Shown here in pieces: positions 8,160 through 15,417 of a stretch of 64,000 nt of DNA. The stretch is from Bacteroidales bacterium. Its GTDB lineage: Bacteria; Bacteroidota; Bacteroidia; Bacteroidales; UBA932. The DNA is taken from the NCBI GenBank assembly GCA_017631875.1, contig JAGBSL010000003.1:1-64000 (forward strand). Reading direction: 5' to 3'. The position numbers were made by a program, and so were the translations under genes. Position 1 is the first letter of the stretch; each line of letters starts with the position of its first letter. Below the pieces are notes generated by a model, which was given only the letters and a program-made list of their open reading frames with translations, made no database searches and had not been told where the DNA came from.

Positions 8160-9725
8160 ATGAGGGATCTTGGAGGACATAGAGGAAGAGGTCTGGCAAA
8201 GACCATCGACTGGAAGCTGGTGATCTGTTACCTGCTTCTTATTCTCATCGGCTGGGTGAACATATATGCTTCCGTCCAGTCGTCGGAGCCGTCGTCCATC
8301 TTCGACCTGAGCTGCCGCAGCGGCATGCAGGCGATATGGATCGGAACATCGCTTATCATTGCGGTCGTGATATTGTTCGTGCTGAGTCCCCGGATATACG
8401 AAGGACTGTCACTGCCCATATACCTGTTCGTCATCTGTCTGCTGGTGGCCGTCATATTCCTGGGAGTCGAAGTCAAGGGCTCGCGGTCATGGTTCGACTT
8501 CGGAGCGTTCAGGTTTCAGCCGGCGGAGGTATCGAAGATATCTACGTCGCTGATGCTGGCGGCAGTGATGAGCCGCCTGGGATATAAGATCGGCCGCTTC
8601 AGGGACTTCATAGTCACAGCTTTGGTGATCCTCGTTCCTATGGCCATAATCGTGCTCCAGAGTGAGACCGGATCGGCACTGGTATATGTAGGATTCATAT
8701 TCATGCTGTATAGGGAAGGCCTGTCCGGATGGCTTATATTCATTGCCGGAATGGCCATTCTGCTTTTTATCCTGACGCTTACGGCTTCGCCATTCGTGGC
8801 TATCCTTGTCATGGCTGGAGTCGGTTCGCTGTGCATATGCCTGTACTCGGGAAGAATCAAGTGGTGGGCTATCATTGGCGTTCCGCTTATCACGCTCATG
8901 GCATTCGTGCCTATGATACTGAATAAGGTTGTCGAGGCACAGACTGCTGACGAAGTTGTGGTTGCAGAAATGGTTACAGAGGAGGCGGTCGCTGCTGATG
9001 AGGCAGCCATGGCAGATGACGCCGCTATGGTTGAAGAGGCCGCCGACGTTCCCTTCATCGCACGCGTAAAGCCGCTTCACATACTGCTGATAGTGCTCGG
9101 ACTCCTGCTCCTTGTGGCCGGATATTTCGCATTCAGGGAAATGAATATGTTCTCGCAGCTGGCCCTTGTGGCGATGGTCGGAGGTATCATACTGGTATTC
9201 TCCGCAGACTTCATCTTCAACAGCGTGCTGCAGGACCACCAGAGGAAGCGTATCGAGGTACTGCTCGGAATGAAGGAGGACCCTGCAGGTGTTGGATATA
9301 ATGTAAACCAGTCCAAGATCGCTATCGGTTCCGGAGGATTATTCGGAAAGGGCTACCTCAACGGCACCCAGACCACATTCGGATTCGTGCCCGAGCAGAG
9401 TACGGACTTTATCTTCTGTACCATCGGAGAGGAATGGGGATTCTTCGGATGTACATTCGTGATACTTCTGTATGTATTCCTGATATGGAGGATCATCAAG
9501 AACGCCGAACGCAGCAGGGAGGCCTTCACACGAATATACGGCTACTGCGTCGCCTGCTGCATCTTCATGCATCTCTTTATCAATATAGGTATGACGATCG
9601 GACTTATGCCGGTGATCGGTATCCCTCTGCCGCTTGTCAGCTATGGAGGTTCGTCCCTCTGGGCCTTCACCATCCTGATCTTCATATTCATCGCTCTGGA
9701 TAGAAACGAAAGGAAGTATTTCTGA
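8160..9725 (+). CDS. rodA: RodA peptidoglycan glycosyltransferase (SEDS), enlarged
   Basis: SEDS-family glycosyltransferase that polymerises lipid II for the elongasome together with PBP2. Family motifs are intact: RFQPAEVSKISTS (residues 118-130), the acidic catalytic region PEQSTDFIFCTIGEEWG, and PLPLVSYGGSS near the end. At 521 residues it is well above the roughly 370 of E. coli RodA. The extra length includes added hydrophobic helices and an Ala/Glu/Asp-rich stretch at residues 258-298 (nt 8931-9053) that has the look of a disordered loop between helices. Last gene of the mre operon. Confidence 0.95.
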   Translation: MRDLGGHRGRGLAKTIDWKLVICYLLLILIGWVNIYASVQSSEPSSIFDLSCRSGMQAIWIGTSLIIAVVILFVLSPRIYEGLSLPIYLFVICLLVAVIFLGVEVKGSRSWFDFGAFRFQPAEVSKISTSLMLAAVMSRLGYKIGRFRDFIVTALVILVPMAIIVLQSETGSALVYVGFIFMLYREGLSGWLIFIAGMAILLFILTLTASPFVAILVMAGVGSLCICLYSGRIKWWAIIGVPLITLMAFVPMILNKVVEAQTADEVVVAEMVTEEAVAADEAAMADDAAMVEEAADVPFIARVKPLHILLIVLGLLLLVAGYFAFREMNMFSQLALVAMVGGIILVFSADFIFNSVLQDHQRKRIEVLLGMKEDPAGVGYNVNQSKIAIGSGGLFGKGYLNGTQTTFGFVPEQSTDFIFCTIGEEWGFFGCTFVILLYVFLIWRIIKNAERSREAFTRIYGYCVACCIFMHLFINIGMTIGLMPVIGIPLPLVSYGGSSLWAFTILIFIFIALDRNERKYF

Positions 9726-9726
9726 T

Positions 9727-9845
9727 GACCATCGTTACAGAATTAAAGTGTTTTATGGTACGATGGTACTGAAAACACATTGTTTAGGAATAAAATAAGG
9801 ACCACCGTTACTAATTTCATGAGATCTTTGTAACGATGGTCCTTT
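9727..9845. terminator. Double hairpin terminator between rodA and ahcY
   Basis: The convergent gap carries the same 12-13 nt motif four times. A first imperfect hairpin runs from GACCATCGTTAC (9727-9738) to GTACGATGGTAC (ending 9769). A second runs from AAGGACCACCGTTAC (9797-9811) to GTAACGATGGTCCTT (9830-9844), with one mismatch and followed by TTATT. The second can terminate in both directions. Confidence 0.75.
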
Positions 9846-9860
9846 ATTATTCAGATATGC

Positions 9861-11114
9861 TTATTCTCCGAAGAGATAGCGGTGCTGCTCTGGAGTGAGG
9901 GTATCGATCTCACAGCCCCAGTATGCAAGCTTGCGGGCAGCAACCTCCTGATCGATTGCGAGCGGAACGTCGTTGACCATCTGGCCTGGCTCGCGTGAGA
10001 TGTTGTCGCGGTTCTCCACGAGGTACTTTGCACTGAGAGCCTGGATGGCAAATGACATGTCCATGATCTCCGCTGGGTGTCCATCACCTGCCGCAAGGTT
10101 GACAAGACGGCCTTCTGCAATGATGTAGATCTTATTACCGTTGTCAAGAGTGTAACCTATGATGTTCTTGCGGGCTGGCTTTACCTCCTTTGCAATCTCA
10201 CGAAGACCTGCCACATCCACCTCGCAGTCGAAGTGTCCTGCGTTGCAGCAGATAGCACCATCCTTCATCTTCACGAAATGATCCTTTGTGATAACGCCAT
10301 CACAACCGGTCACTGTAACGAAGATGTCTCCGAGCGGAGCAGCCTGGTCCATCTTCATGACCTTGAATCCGTCCATTACAGCCTCCATCGCCTTGATAGG
10401 GTCAACTTCGGTTACGATGACCTCGGCACCAAGACCCTTGGCACGCATCGCAACTCCCTTTCCGCACCAGCCGTAACCTGCTACCACCACGTTCTTACCT
10501 GCAACGATGAGGTTTGTGGTTCTGTTGATACCGTCCCATACTGACTGGCCGGTACCGTAGCGGTTGTCGAAGAGGTGCTTGCAGTCCGCATTGTTGACAA
10601 GCATCATCGGGAACTTCAGAGCCTTCGCATTGTTCAGCTGAACGAGCCTGAGGATACCTGTTGTGGTCTCCTCACAACCTCCGATCACGTTTGGAATGAG
10701 GTCTGTGTATTCTGTGTGCATGAGGTTTACAAGGTCACCGCCATCGTCAATGATGATGTTCGGTCCGACCTCAAGCACGCGGCGGATGTGCGCCTCGTAT
10801 TCCTCAGGAGTAGCATCATACCATGCGAACACATTCAGACCCGCCTGAACGAGGGCCGCTGCCACGTCGTCCTGAGTCGAAAGAGGGTTACTTCCTGTCA
10901 CATACATTTCCGCACCGCCTGCCGCGAGAACTTCGCACAGGTAAGCGGTCTTTGCCTCGAGGTGCACTGAGAGTGCGACCTTCATTCCCTTGAACGGAAG
11001 TGTTGCCTTGAACTCTTCCTCGAGTCCGTTAAGAAGCGGCATATGATGCCTTACCCAATCGATCTTGAGCCTGCCGTCAGGCCAGAGCTGGATGTCTCTG
11101 ATTTCGCTTGCCAT
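9861..11114 (-). CDS. ahcY: S-adenosyl-L-homocysteine hydrolase
   Basis: Splits S-adenosylhomocysteine, the product of SAM-dependent methylation, into adenosine and homocysteine; NAD-dependent and cytoplasmic. The 417 residues include the substrate domain (LSVHLEAKTAYLCEVLAAGGAEMYV) and the Rossmann NAD-binding motif VVAGYGWCGKGVAMRAKGLGA. The C-terminal segment ends in HRYLFGE; many homologues end with a Tyr-Arg-Tyr signature. An upstream in-frame ATG at 11156 overlaps the -7 box, so the real start is the ATG at 11114 (MASEIRDIQLW). Homocysteine from this reaction links to the methionine genes at 23-28 kb. Confidence 0.96.
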   Translation of the reverse strand: MASEIRDIQLWPDGRLKIDWVRHHMPLLNGLEEEFKATLPFKGMKVALSVHLEAKTAYLCEVLAAGGAEMYVTGSNPLSTQDDVAAALVQAGLNVFAWYDATPEEYEAHIRRVLEVGPNIIIDDGGDLVNLMHTEYTDLIPNVIGGCEETTTGILRLVQLNNAKALKFPMMLVNNADCKHLFDNRYGTGQSVWDGINRTTNLIVAGKNVVVAGYGWCGKGVAMRAKGLGAEVIVTEVDPIKAMEAVMDGFKVMKMDQAAPLGDIFVTVTGCDGVITKDHFVKMKDGAICCNAGHFDCEVDVAGLREIAKEVKPARKNIIGYTLDNGNKIYIIAEGRLVNLAAGDGHPAEIMDMSFAIQALSAKYLVENRDNISREPGQMVNDVPLAIDQEVAARKLAYWGCEIDTLTPEQHRYLFGE

Positions 11115-11153
11115 ATTGTTGTCTTTTGTTGTTGTTTTTCGTGATTTCGGGTG

Positions 11154-11161
11154 CAAAGATA
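11154..11161 (-). promoter_or_regulatory. -7 box of ahcY
   Basis: CAAAGATA on the plus strand reads TATCTTTG on the minus strand, an exact TAnnTTTG match 39 nt upstream of the ahcY ATG at 11114. It also rules out the longer reading frame that begins at 11156. Confidence 0.6.
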
Positions 11162-11232
11162 GTTTTTTTTGACCACAAAAGGCGGAATTTCACCACAACC
11201 AGGTGGTTTTGACCAAATTCATGTCCGATATT

Positions 11233-11263
11233 TTTGGGAATGTGGAATAGATGGGTAATTTTG
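11233..11263 (+). promoter_or_regulatory. Consensus promoter of fabG
   Basis: TTTG (11233-11236), 19 nt, then TAATTTTG (11256-11263): both elements and the spacing fit the Bacteroidota consensus exactly. The start site would fall near 11270, so the fabG start is the ATG at 11286 and not the one at 11265. Confidence 0.75.
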
Positions 11264-11285
11264 CATGCTGGTTAATCGTTCGGAT

Positions 11286-12029
11286 ATGGGATTATTGACA
11301 GGCAAGACAGCGCTTGTAACTGGCGCGACAAGAGGCATCGGAAGGGCCATCGCCCTGAAGTTTGCGGAAGAAGGAGCTTCGATAGCCTTCACCTACAGGT
11401 CACAGCATGAGGCTGCGGAATCATTGGTGGCAGAGCTTGAAGCTTTGGGAGTAAAGGCCAAGGCCTATGCTTCGGATGCAGCGTCATTTGAGGACGCGCA
11501 CAAGGTAGTTGAAGACGTGAAGTCCGGGTTCGGACGCATTGACATACTGGTAAACAACGCAGGCATAACCAAGGATGGTCTGATGATGAGGATGGATGAG
11601 GCGCAGTGGGATGCGGTCATCAACACCAACCTCAAGTCCGCATTCAACTTCATTCATGCATGCACACCTGTGATGGCACGCCAGAGAGGCGGAAGCATCA
11701 TCTGCATGTCTTCGGTCGTAGGACTCGCAGGCAATGCGGGACAGTGCAACTATGCAGCCTCTAAGGCAGGACTGGTCGGACTGACCAAGTCGATAGCAAA
11801 GGAGATGGGCTCACGTGGAATCCGTGCGAACTGCATTGCACCGGGATTCATAGCGACCGATATGACGGGCGCAGTCTCAGAGGAGATGCGTCAGCAATGG
11901 GAGAAACAGATACCTCTGCGCAGAGGAGGCACACCGGAAGATGTGGCAGGAGTGGCACTCTTCCTTGCAAGCGACCTCTCCGCATATGTCACCGGACAGG
12001 TGATCAGCTGCTGCGGAGGAATGAACTGA
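11286..12029 (+). CDS. fabG: 3-oxoacyl-[acyl-carrier-protein] reductase
   Basis: NADPH-dependent reduction of 3-ketoacyl-ACP in each round of fatty acid elongation, cytoplasmic. The 247-residue short-chain dehydrogenase has the TGATRGIGRAIA cofactor loop at the N-terminus, NNAG in LVNNAGITKDGL, the catalytic Ser (MSSVVG) with Tyr-x3-Lys in CNYAASKAGLVG, and the FabG-type IAPGFIATDMT. It stands alone with its own promoter; no acyl carrier protein or other fab gene is adjacent, so another SDR substrate is possible, but the match to FabG is close. Confidence 0.9.
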   Translation: MGLLTGKTALVTGATRGIGRAIALKFAEEGASIAFTYRSQHEAAESLVAELEALGVKAKAYASDAASFEDAHKVVEDVKSGFGRIDILVNNAGITKDGLMMRMDEAQWDAVINTNLKSAFNFIHACTPVMARQRGGSIICMSSVVGLAGNAGQCNYAASKAGLVGLTKSIAKEMGSRGIRANCIAPGFIATDMTGAVSEEMRQQWEKQIPLRRGGTPEDVAGVALFLASDLSAYVTGQVISCCGGMN

Positions 12030-12057
12030 CATTCTTAACACACACATTTCAATATTT

Positions 12058-12174
12058 TCGTCCCTACACGGGACGAGCCAAAAGTTCTTCGAGCCTTTTG
12101 GCTTACTAACGCAAAATTCGTATTTGCATAAAACCTAAACCTTCGAGCGGGCCGGCAGTGATGTCTGCCCGCTC
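12058..12174 (+). terminator. Hairpin series after fabG
   Basis: Three stems in a row: TCGTCCC/GGGACGA (12058-12076), AGCCAAAAG/CTTTTGGCT (12076-12103) and GAGCGGGC/GCCCGCTC (12145-12174), the last followed by ATTCTTTTATT. The third is the likely terminator; the first two resemble the stacked hairpins after topA. Confidence 0.6.
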
Positions 12175-12228
12175 ATTCTTTTATTCGGAGTATGTCATGA
12201 GACTTATCGTCGCCGTGGCAATCTGGAC

Positions 12229-12266
12229 ACGACGCAAAGTTTTCGGCGGATTTCTCTGCGTCGCGG
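12229..12266. repeat. Solitary copy of the ACGACGCA/TGCGTCG repeat
   Basis: ACGACGCA (12229-12236) and TGCGTCGCGG (12257-12266) form an interrupted inverted repeat with start-to-start spacing of 28 nt. The same arms with the same spacing and a similar loop occur four times in the tandem array at 39584-39850. It sits in the gap between fabG and the ComF-type gene. Confidence 0.8.
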
Positions 12267-12331
12267 TCAAACTGTAGAACTTTCCGGATTTTATTGATGG
12301 CTATTTGACAGATAATGTTTATGTTTGGGAC

Positions 12332-13126
12332 ATGTGGGAGAGATTGTGCATATGGGGACAGAAGGTCAGCGAGCAAACACTTTGGATTAAAGCGCTGGCG
12401 GATCTGATGCTGCCGAGGACCTGTCTGGTCTGCGGCAGGAAGCTGGGGCTGCAGGAGAAGCATCTGTGTCTGTACTGTCTGGCAGAAATGCCTCGGACTT
12501 ATTTCTGGGATCGCAGTCATAATCCCATGGCTGACAAGATCAATGGACTCATACAGGATGGGCTCGAAGCTTCGGTGCCCGATGACAACACGGACCGTCG
12601 GATGCGGGAAAGGTATGCATACGCGTGTGCCCTGTTCTTCTTTCAGGACGAAGGCGATTACCGTAATATATTATATAGTCTGAAATATGGCGGCAACACG
12701 GCTGCCGGAGAACATTTCGGCAAAATGCTGGGGCGGAGAATGGCTTCAGCGGAACATTTTGCAGACGTGGACGCCATCATCCCTGTTCCGTTGCACTGGA
12801 CCAGACGATGGAAGCGAGGTTACAACCAGGCGGAACATATAGCAGCGGGAGTTTCTGAAGCCATGGGCATAGAACTCCGCACTGACATTCTGTTCAGAAG
12901 AAAAAGGACCGCAACCCAGACAAAGGTTGACGTCAAGCAGAAGCGACGTAATGTTCTTGGTGCATTTGAGGCAGTGAAGAACGCCCATGAACCTTCGCAT
13001 ATATTGCTGGTAGATGACCTATTCACCACCGGCGCGACACTATATGCATGCTACAGGGCGATCAGGGAGAACTATCCTTCCGCTAGAATCAGTTTCGCTA
13101 CCCTGGGTTTTGTCGGACGACCTTAG
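12332..13126 (+). CDS. ComF family phosphoribosyltransferase-like protein
   Basis: A 264-residue protein of the ComF/GntX family. The N-terminal part has a four-Cys zinc knuckle (CLVCGRKLGLQEKHLCLYC). The C-terminal part is a PRTase fold with VDAIIPVPLHWTRRWKRGYNQAE and the PRPP-binding loop ILLVDDLFTTGAT. In naturally competent bacteria ComF supports DNA uptake; in other bacteria its role is unclear. The first ATG in frame is 12332; a TTG at 12305 would add nine residues. A TAnnTTTG-like box (TATGTTTG, 12320-12327) overlaps this area, so the exact start is uncertain. It ends 13 nt before a convergent small gene. Confidence 0.85.
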   Translation: MWERLCIWGQKVSEQTLWIKALADLMLPRTCLVCGRKLGLQEKHLCLYCLAEMPRTYFWDRSHNPMADKINGLIQDGLEASVPDDNTDRRMRERYAYACALFFFQDEGDYRNILYSLKYGGNTAAGEHFGKMLGRRMASAEHFADVDAIIPVPLHWTRRWKRGYNQAEHIAAGVSEAMGIELRTDILFRRKRTATQTKVDVKQKRRNVLGAFEAVKNAHEPSHILLVDDLFTTGATLYACYRAIRENYPSARISFATLGFVGRP

Positions 13127-13139
13127 TTCTGGCCGCTGA

Positions 13140-13388
13140 TCAGTCGTTCAGGATCTCCTGATCGCGGATGACGATGATTTCCTTAGGTACGAAATAGTAA
13201 CGGACAAGGTCAACGGCAACCTGCGGATTCGCAGCCACGACCCTGTCGGCCTTCTTCAGAGACAGGCGGAGGCGATGGTGGTGATAATGTCTCTGGAACC
13301 AGTTGTAGGGATAGTCCCTGTCACCGATGAAAGTAAGATCCTCCACTTCGACGACCTTGCGTCCGTCCTTGTCTGTGTACTTTTTCAT
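13140..13388 (-). CDS. Small protein resembling part of a GT4 glycosyltransferase
   Basis: An 82-residue protein that I do not recognise by name. It is basic and His-rich in the middle (RHYHHHRLRLSLKK). Its second half (ADRVVAANPQVAVDLVRYYF, then VPKEIIVI) looks like the segment between the two Rossmann domains of family-4 glycosyltransferases. No donor- or acceptor-binding core is present, so it is either a relic or a small conserved protein of its own. A good -7 box (13409-13416) 20 nt upstream argues that it is expressed. Confidence 0.6.
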   Translation of the reverse strand: MKKYTDKDGRKVVEVEDLTFIGDRDYPYNWFQRHYHHHRLRLSLKKADRVVAANPQVAVDLVRYYFVPKEIIVIRDQEILND

Positions 13389-13407
13389 ATCATTACGCCT
13401 TTACTCT

Positions 13408-13427
13408 GCAAATTTAACTAAATTTGC
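13408..13427. promoter_or_regulatory. Back-to-back -7 boxes in a palindrome
   Basis: The 20-nt inverted repeat has arms GCAAATTTA and TAAATTTGC with a 2-nt centre (AC). Each arm contains TAAATTTG reading outward: minus-strand copy 13409-13416 for the small gene at 13388, plus-strand copy 13419-13426 for the PAP2 gene at 13446. The two -7 boxes are too close for two polymerases to bind at once. Confidence 0.65.
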
Positions 13428-13445
13428 GCCCTGTGCAACTGACCT

Positions 13446-14618
13446 ATGAAGTCTAAAGTATTCATATTCGCGTTTATAATCCTGCTCTGTTTTGGAGGTA
13501 GGCCGGTTTCCGCTCAGTCCGACATTCCGAGGCCGAGCATAGACACCGACCTGTGGCAGCTGCGCAACACCGTCATCCCAGACTTCCGGTATCATTATGA
13601 CGACTACCTTCAGTACGCCCCTGCTGCGGTGATGATCGGGATGAAAGCATGTGGATATGAAGGCAGAAGTTCATGGGGACGGATGCTGGTCAGTGACGCA
13701 TTTTCAGCAGCCATCATGGCAGGAGCGGTCAACGGCATCAAGTACTCGGTCGGACGTCTCCGCCCTGACGGAAGTCGGCACAACTCATTCCCTTCCGGAC
13801 ACACTGCAACCGCATTCATGACAGCTTCATTGCTACATAAGGAGTATGGCTGGCGGAGTCCGTGGTTCAGTATCGGAGGATACACCGCAGCGGCCGTGAC
13901 GGGCGTTTCACGCATATGCAACAACAGGCACTGGCTGTCTGATGTAGTCGCAGGCGCAGCCGTCGGCATAGGAGCAGTGGAATTGGGTTACTTCCTTACC
14001 GACCTGATATTCAGGGAGAAACATCTTTATGACGGATACGAGAAGACATGCTTCTTCTATGATCCTTCCGTCAAGCATTATAATGCCGAGCTCATCTTCG
14101 GCCGCAGGTTCATCATCGGTGCTTCAGGCACATTGTACCCTGTACGCGGAGGCCTTGCCGGTGTATCCGTGGACATCCCGCTGGTTCCCGGCCTCGGTAT
14201 AACCGGACGCGCCACTGCTAATTCCCTGACATATTCTGACTCTACCCTCAGATGCCTCTATTCTGCATTGGTCGGAGGATTCTACAACCTGCATTTCGCA
14301 AAGATTCTTGAGTTTCAGGTGAAGGCGATGGCCGGTTATGCATGGAGCCCTGCCATTACTGCCGGAGGAAGCACCGGACCAATCGCTTACTGCGCAGGGG
14401 CCGGAGTGAGCCTCGGAGCCGGCTTCTCATTGAGCATGATCACCGGCAACAACTTCAGGATCAAGGCATTTGCCGAACTGGAGTCTATGGATCTGCAGAC
14501 ACGCGGGGTCGGCAGCAGCGGCGGTGGTGGTGTTGGCAGCGGCGTTGGCGTTCCTATCGGGAAACAGCCTTGGCTCAATACCGTCATCGTCGGTTTCGGC
14601 ACCGGATGGTTCTGGTAA
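13446..14618 (+). CDS. PAP2 family phosphatase with barrel-like C-terminal domain
   Basis: 390 residues. A cleavable signal peptide (MKSKVFIFAFIILLCFGG, cut near VSAQ) is followed by a PAP2/acid-phosphatase domain (about 50-190) with all three motifs: KYSVGRLRP, FPSGHTA, and SRICNNRHWLSDV. Such enzymes remove phosphate from lipids such as undecaprenyl diphosphate, phosphatidylglycerol phosphate or lipid A. Residues about 210-390 are rich in alternating glycine and aromatic strands and end in GTGWFW, as outer-membrane barrels do. A Gly/Val linker-like stretch (VGSSGGGGVGSGVGVPIG) lies before the last strand. The substrate is not predictable. The fusion suggests an outer-membrane location. Confidence 0.82.
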   Translation: MKSKVFIFAFIILLCFGGRPVSAQSDIPRPSIDTDLWQLRNTVIPDFRYHYDDYLQYAPAAVMIGMKACGYEGRSSWGRMLVSDAFSAAIMAGAVNGIKYSVGRLRPDGSRHNSFPSGHTATAFMTASLLHKEYGWRSPWFSIGGYTAAAVTGVSRICNNRHWLSDVVAGAAVGIGAVELGYFLTDLIFREKHLYDGYEKTCFFYDPSVKHYNAELIFGRRFIIGASGTLYPVRGGLAGVSVDIPLVPGLGITGRATANSLTYSDSTLRCLYSALVGGFYNLHFAKILEFQVKAMAGYAWSPAITAGGSTGPIAYCAGAGVSLGAGFSLSMITGNNFRIKAFAELESMDLQTRGVGSSGGGGVGSGVGVPIGKQPWLNTVIVGFGTGWFW

Positions 14619-14764
14619 AACTGCAAGTCCACATTGGCGTACCACGCAACTAATTATCGATCAATTGATTACCTTAGTATCCTGCTGTCTTTGGGCGGCA
14701 GGACATATTCACAGTTCACTGATAACCAATTAGTTAAGCGTATCACAGCCATATACACATGTAG

Positions 14765-14884
14765 TTCTAGTGAACTTTTCTGCTCGCAGATTCACTAGAA
14801 ATGTATTCATACAGTTAAAAGAGCACGAAATAAGTGGTTCTAGTGCATATTTGCTAAGAAACATTCACTAGAACTACGCAAGAA
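14765..14884. repeat. Paired TTCTAGTGAA/TTCACTAGAA inverted repeats
   Basis: In the 329-nt gap between the PAP2 gene and the tRNA: TTCTAGTGAA (14765-14774) with TTCACTAGAA (14791-14800), start spacing 26 nt; then TTCTAGTG (14838) with TTCACTAGAAC (14874-14884), spacing 36. The same arms with 26-nt spacing recur at 39870-39978. Nothing else is visible in this gap except the tRNA promoter. Confidence 0.8.
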
Positions 14885-14929
14885 GACTTCCTTCTGAAAC
14901 AAATCATGTCACAATTTCCAAAATTTGAC

Positions 14930-14937
14930 TATCTTTG
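14930..14937 (+). promoter_or_regulatory. -7 box of the tRNA-Leu gene
   Basis: TATCTTTG is an exact TAnnTTTG match. It ends 10 nt before the first base of tRNA-Leu, leaving a leader of only a few nucleotides. Confidence 0.7.
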
Positions 14938-14947
14938 CACCCGGATC

Positions 14948-15315
14948 GCTCTGGTGGTGGAATAGGTAGACACGCGGGACTTTAAGGAGCAACCCTCAAA
15001 AGTTGCCATTACAGAGTGCCTCAAAGGAAACTTTGAGAGTAGAACTCCCCTAACAAACGGAAACCTCGCCCACAGAAATGCAGGCTTTGGCGACGGCTCA
15101 CTAAATTCAGCTCAGGCTGATAAATGGCGTAGAGACTATACAGGGAGGGCCTAAACGCAGGACGGCATGTAATACACGCCTAGCGCACGGTCAAGAAATA
15201 GTCCAGACTACAACGGCTTAGCATTACGGATGAAGCCGGCTTGTGTAAAAGCAAGAGTAGCAAGAAAATCCCGTGGACAGAAATGTCCGTACGGGTTCGA
15301 TTCCCGTCCGGAGCA
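14948..15315 (+). tRNA. tRNA-Leu(UAA), interrupted by a group I intron
   Basis: 5' exon 14948-14982 and 3' exon 15265-15315 join to an 86-nt tRNA. The acceptor stem is GCTCTGG with CCGGAGC (one G-U pair) and discriminator A; CCA is not encoded. The D arm is GTG/CAC, the anticodon stem CGGGA/TCCCG with loop CTTAAAA (anticodon UAA), the long variable arm GGACA-GAAA-TGTCC, and the T arm ACGGG/CCCGT around TTCGATT. The uninterrupted sequence cannot make an anticodon loop, so splicing is required. The intron lies between U34 and A35. A class II tRNA of this form is leucine-specific by its variable arm and anticodon. Confidence 0.92.
14983..15264 (+). ncRNA. Group I self-splicing intron in tRNA-Leu(UAA)
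   Basis: A 282-nt intron. P1: the exon end CUU pairs with intron GAG (14987-14989), leaving the U-G pair required at the 5' splice site. P2-like GCAAC/GTTGC and a CTCAAAG-GAAA-CTTTGAG hairpin follow. P7: GACTA in TAGAGACTATACAGG pairs with TAGTC in AAGAAATAGTCCAGAC, the classic R and S core elements. P9: CGGCTT/AAGCCG. The intron ends in the conserved G (15264). There is no ORF inside it. The insertion site equals that of the cyanobacterial/plastid tRNA-Leu(UAA) intron. Subclass not assigned; no folding program was run. Confidence 0.88.
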
Positions 15316-15319
15316 CGTG

Positions 15320-15346
15320 ATAGCCCTTCTAAGAAGGGCTATTTTT
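15320..15346 (+). terminator. Terminator of the tRNA-Leu gene
   Basis: AGCCCTT (15322-15328) and AAGGGCT (15334-15340) form a hairpin followed by ATTTTTG, starting 6 nt after the tRNA 3' end. It separates the tRNA from the HNH gene. Confidence 0.8.
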
Positions 15347-15417
15347 GTATACTCTCCTCAATAAATGAGCAGCAGAATGGCACACCAGGTAGGTATATTT
15401 GCTCAAAAGTTGAGACC

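Noticed and set aside
14948..15315. tmRNA
   Set aside because: The 3' part looked tmRNA-like at first, but there is no tag peptide frame. The ends give a full leucine acceptor, D, variable and T arm, and the insert has group I core motifs.
15241..15417. N-terminal extension of the HNH protein into the intron
   Set aside because: The frame is open back to 15241, but it crosses the tRNA 3' exon and terminator; the conserved part starts at the ATG at 15418.
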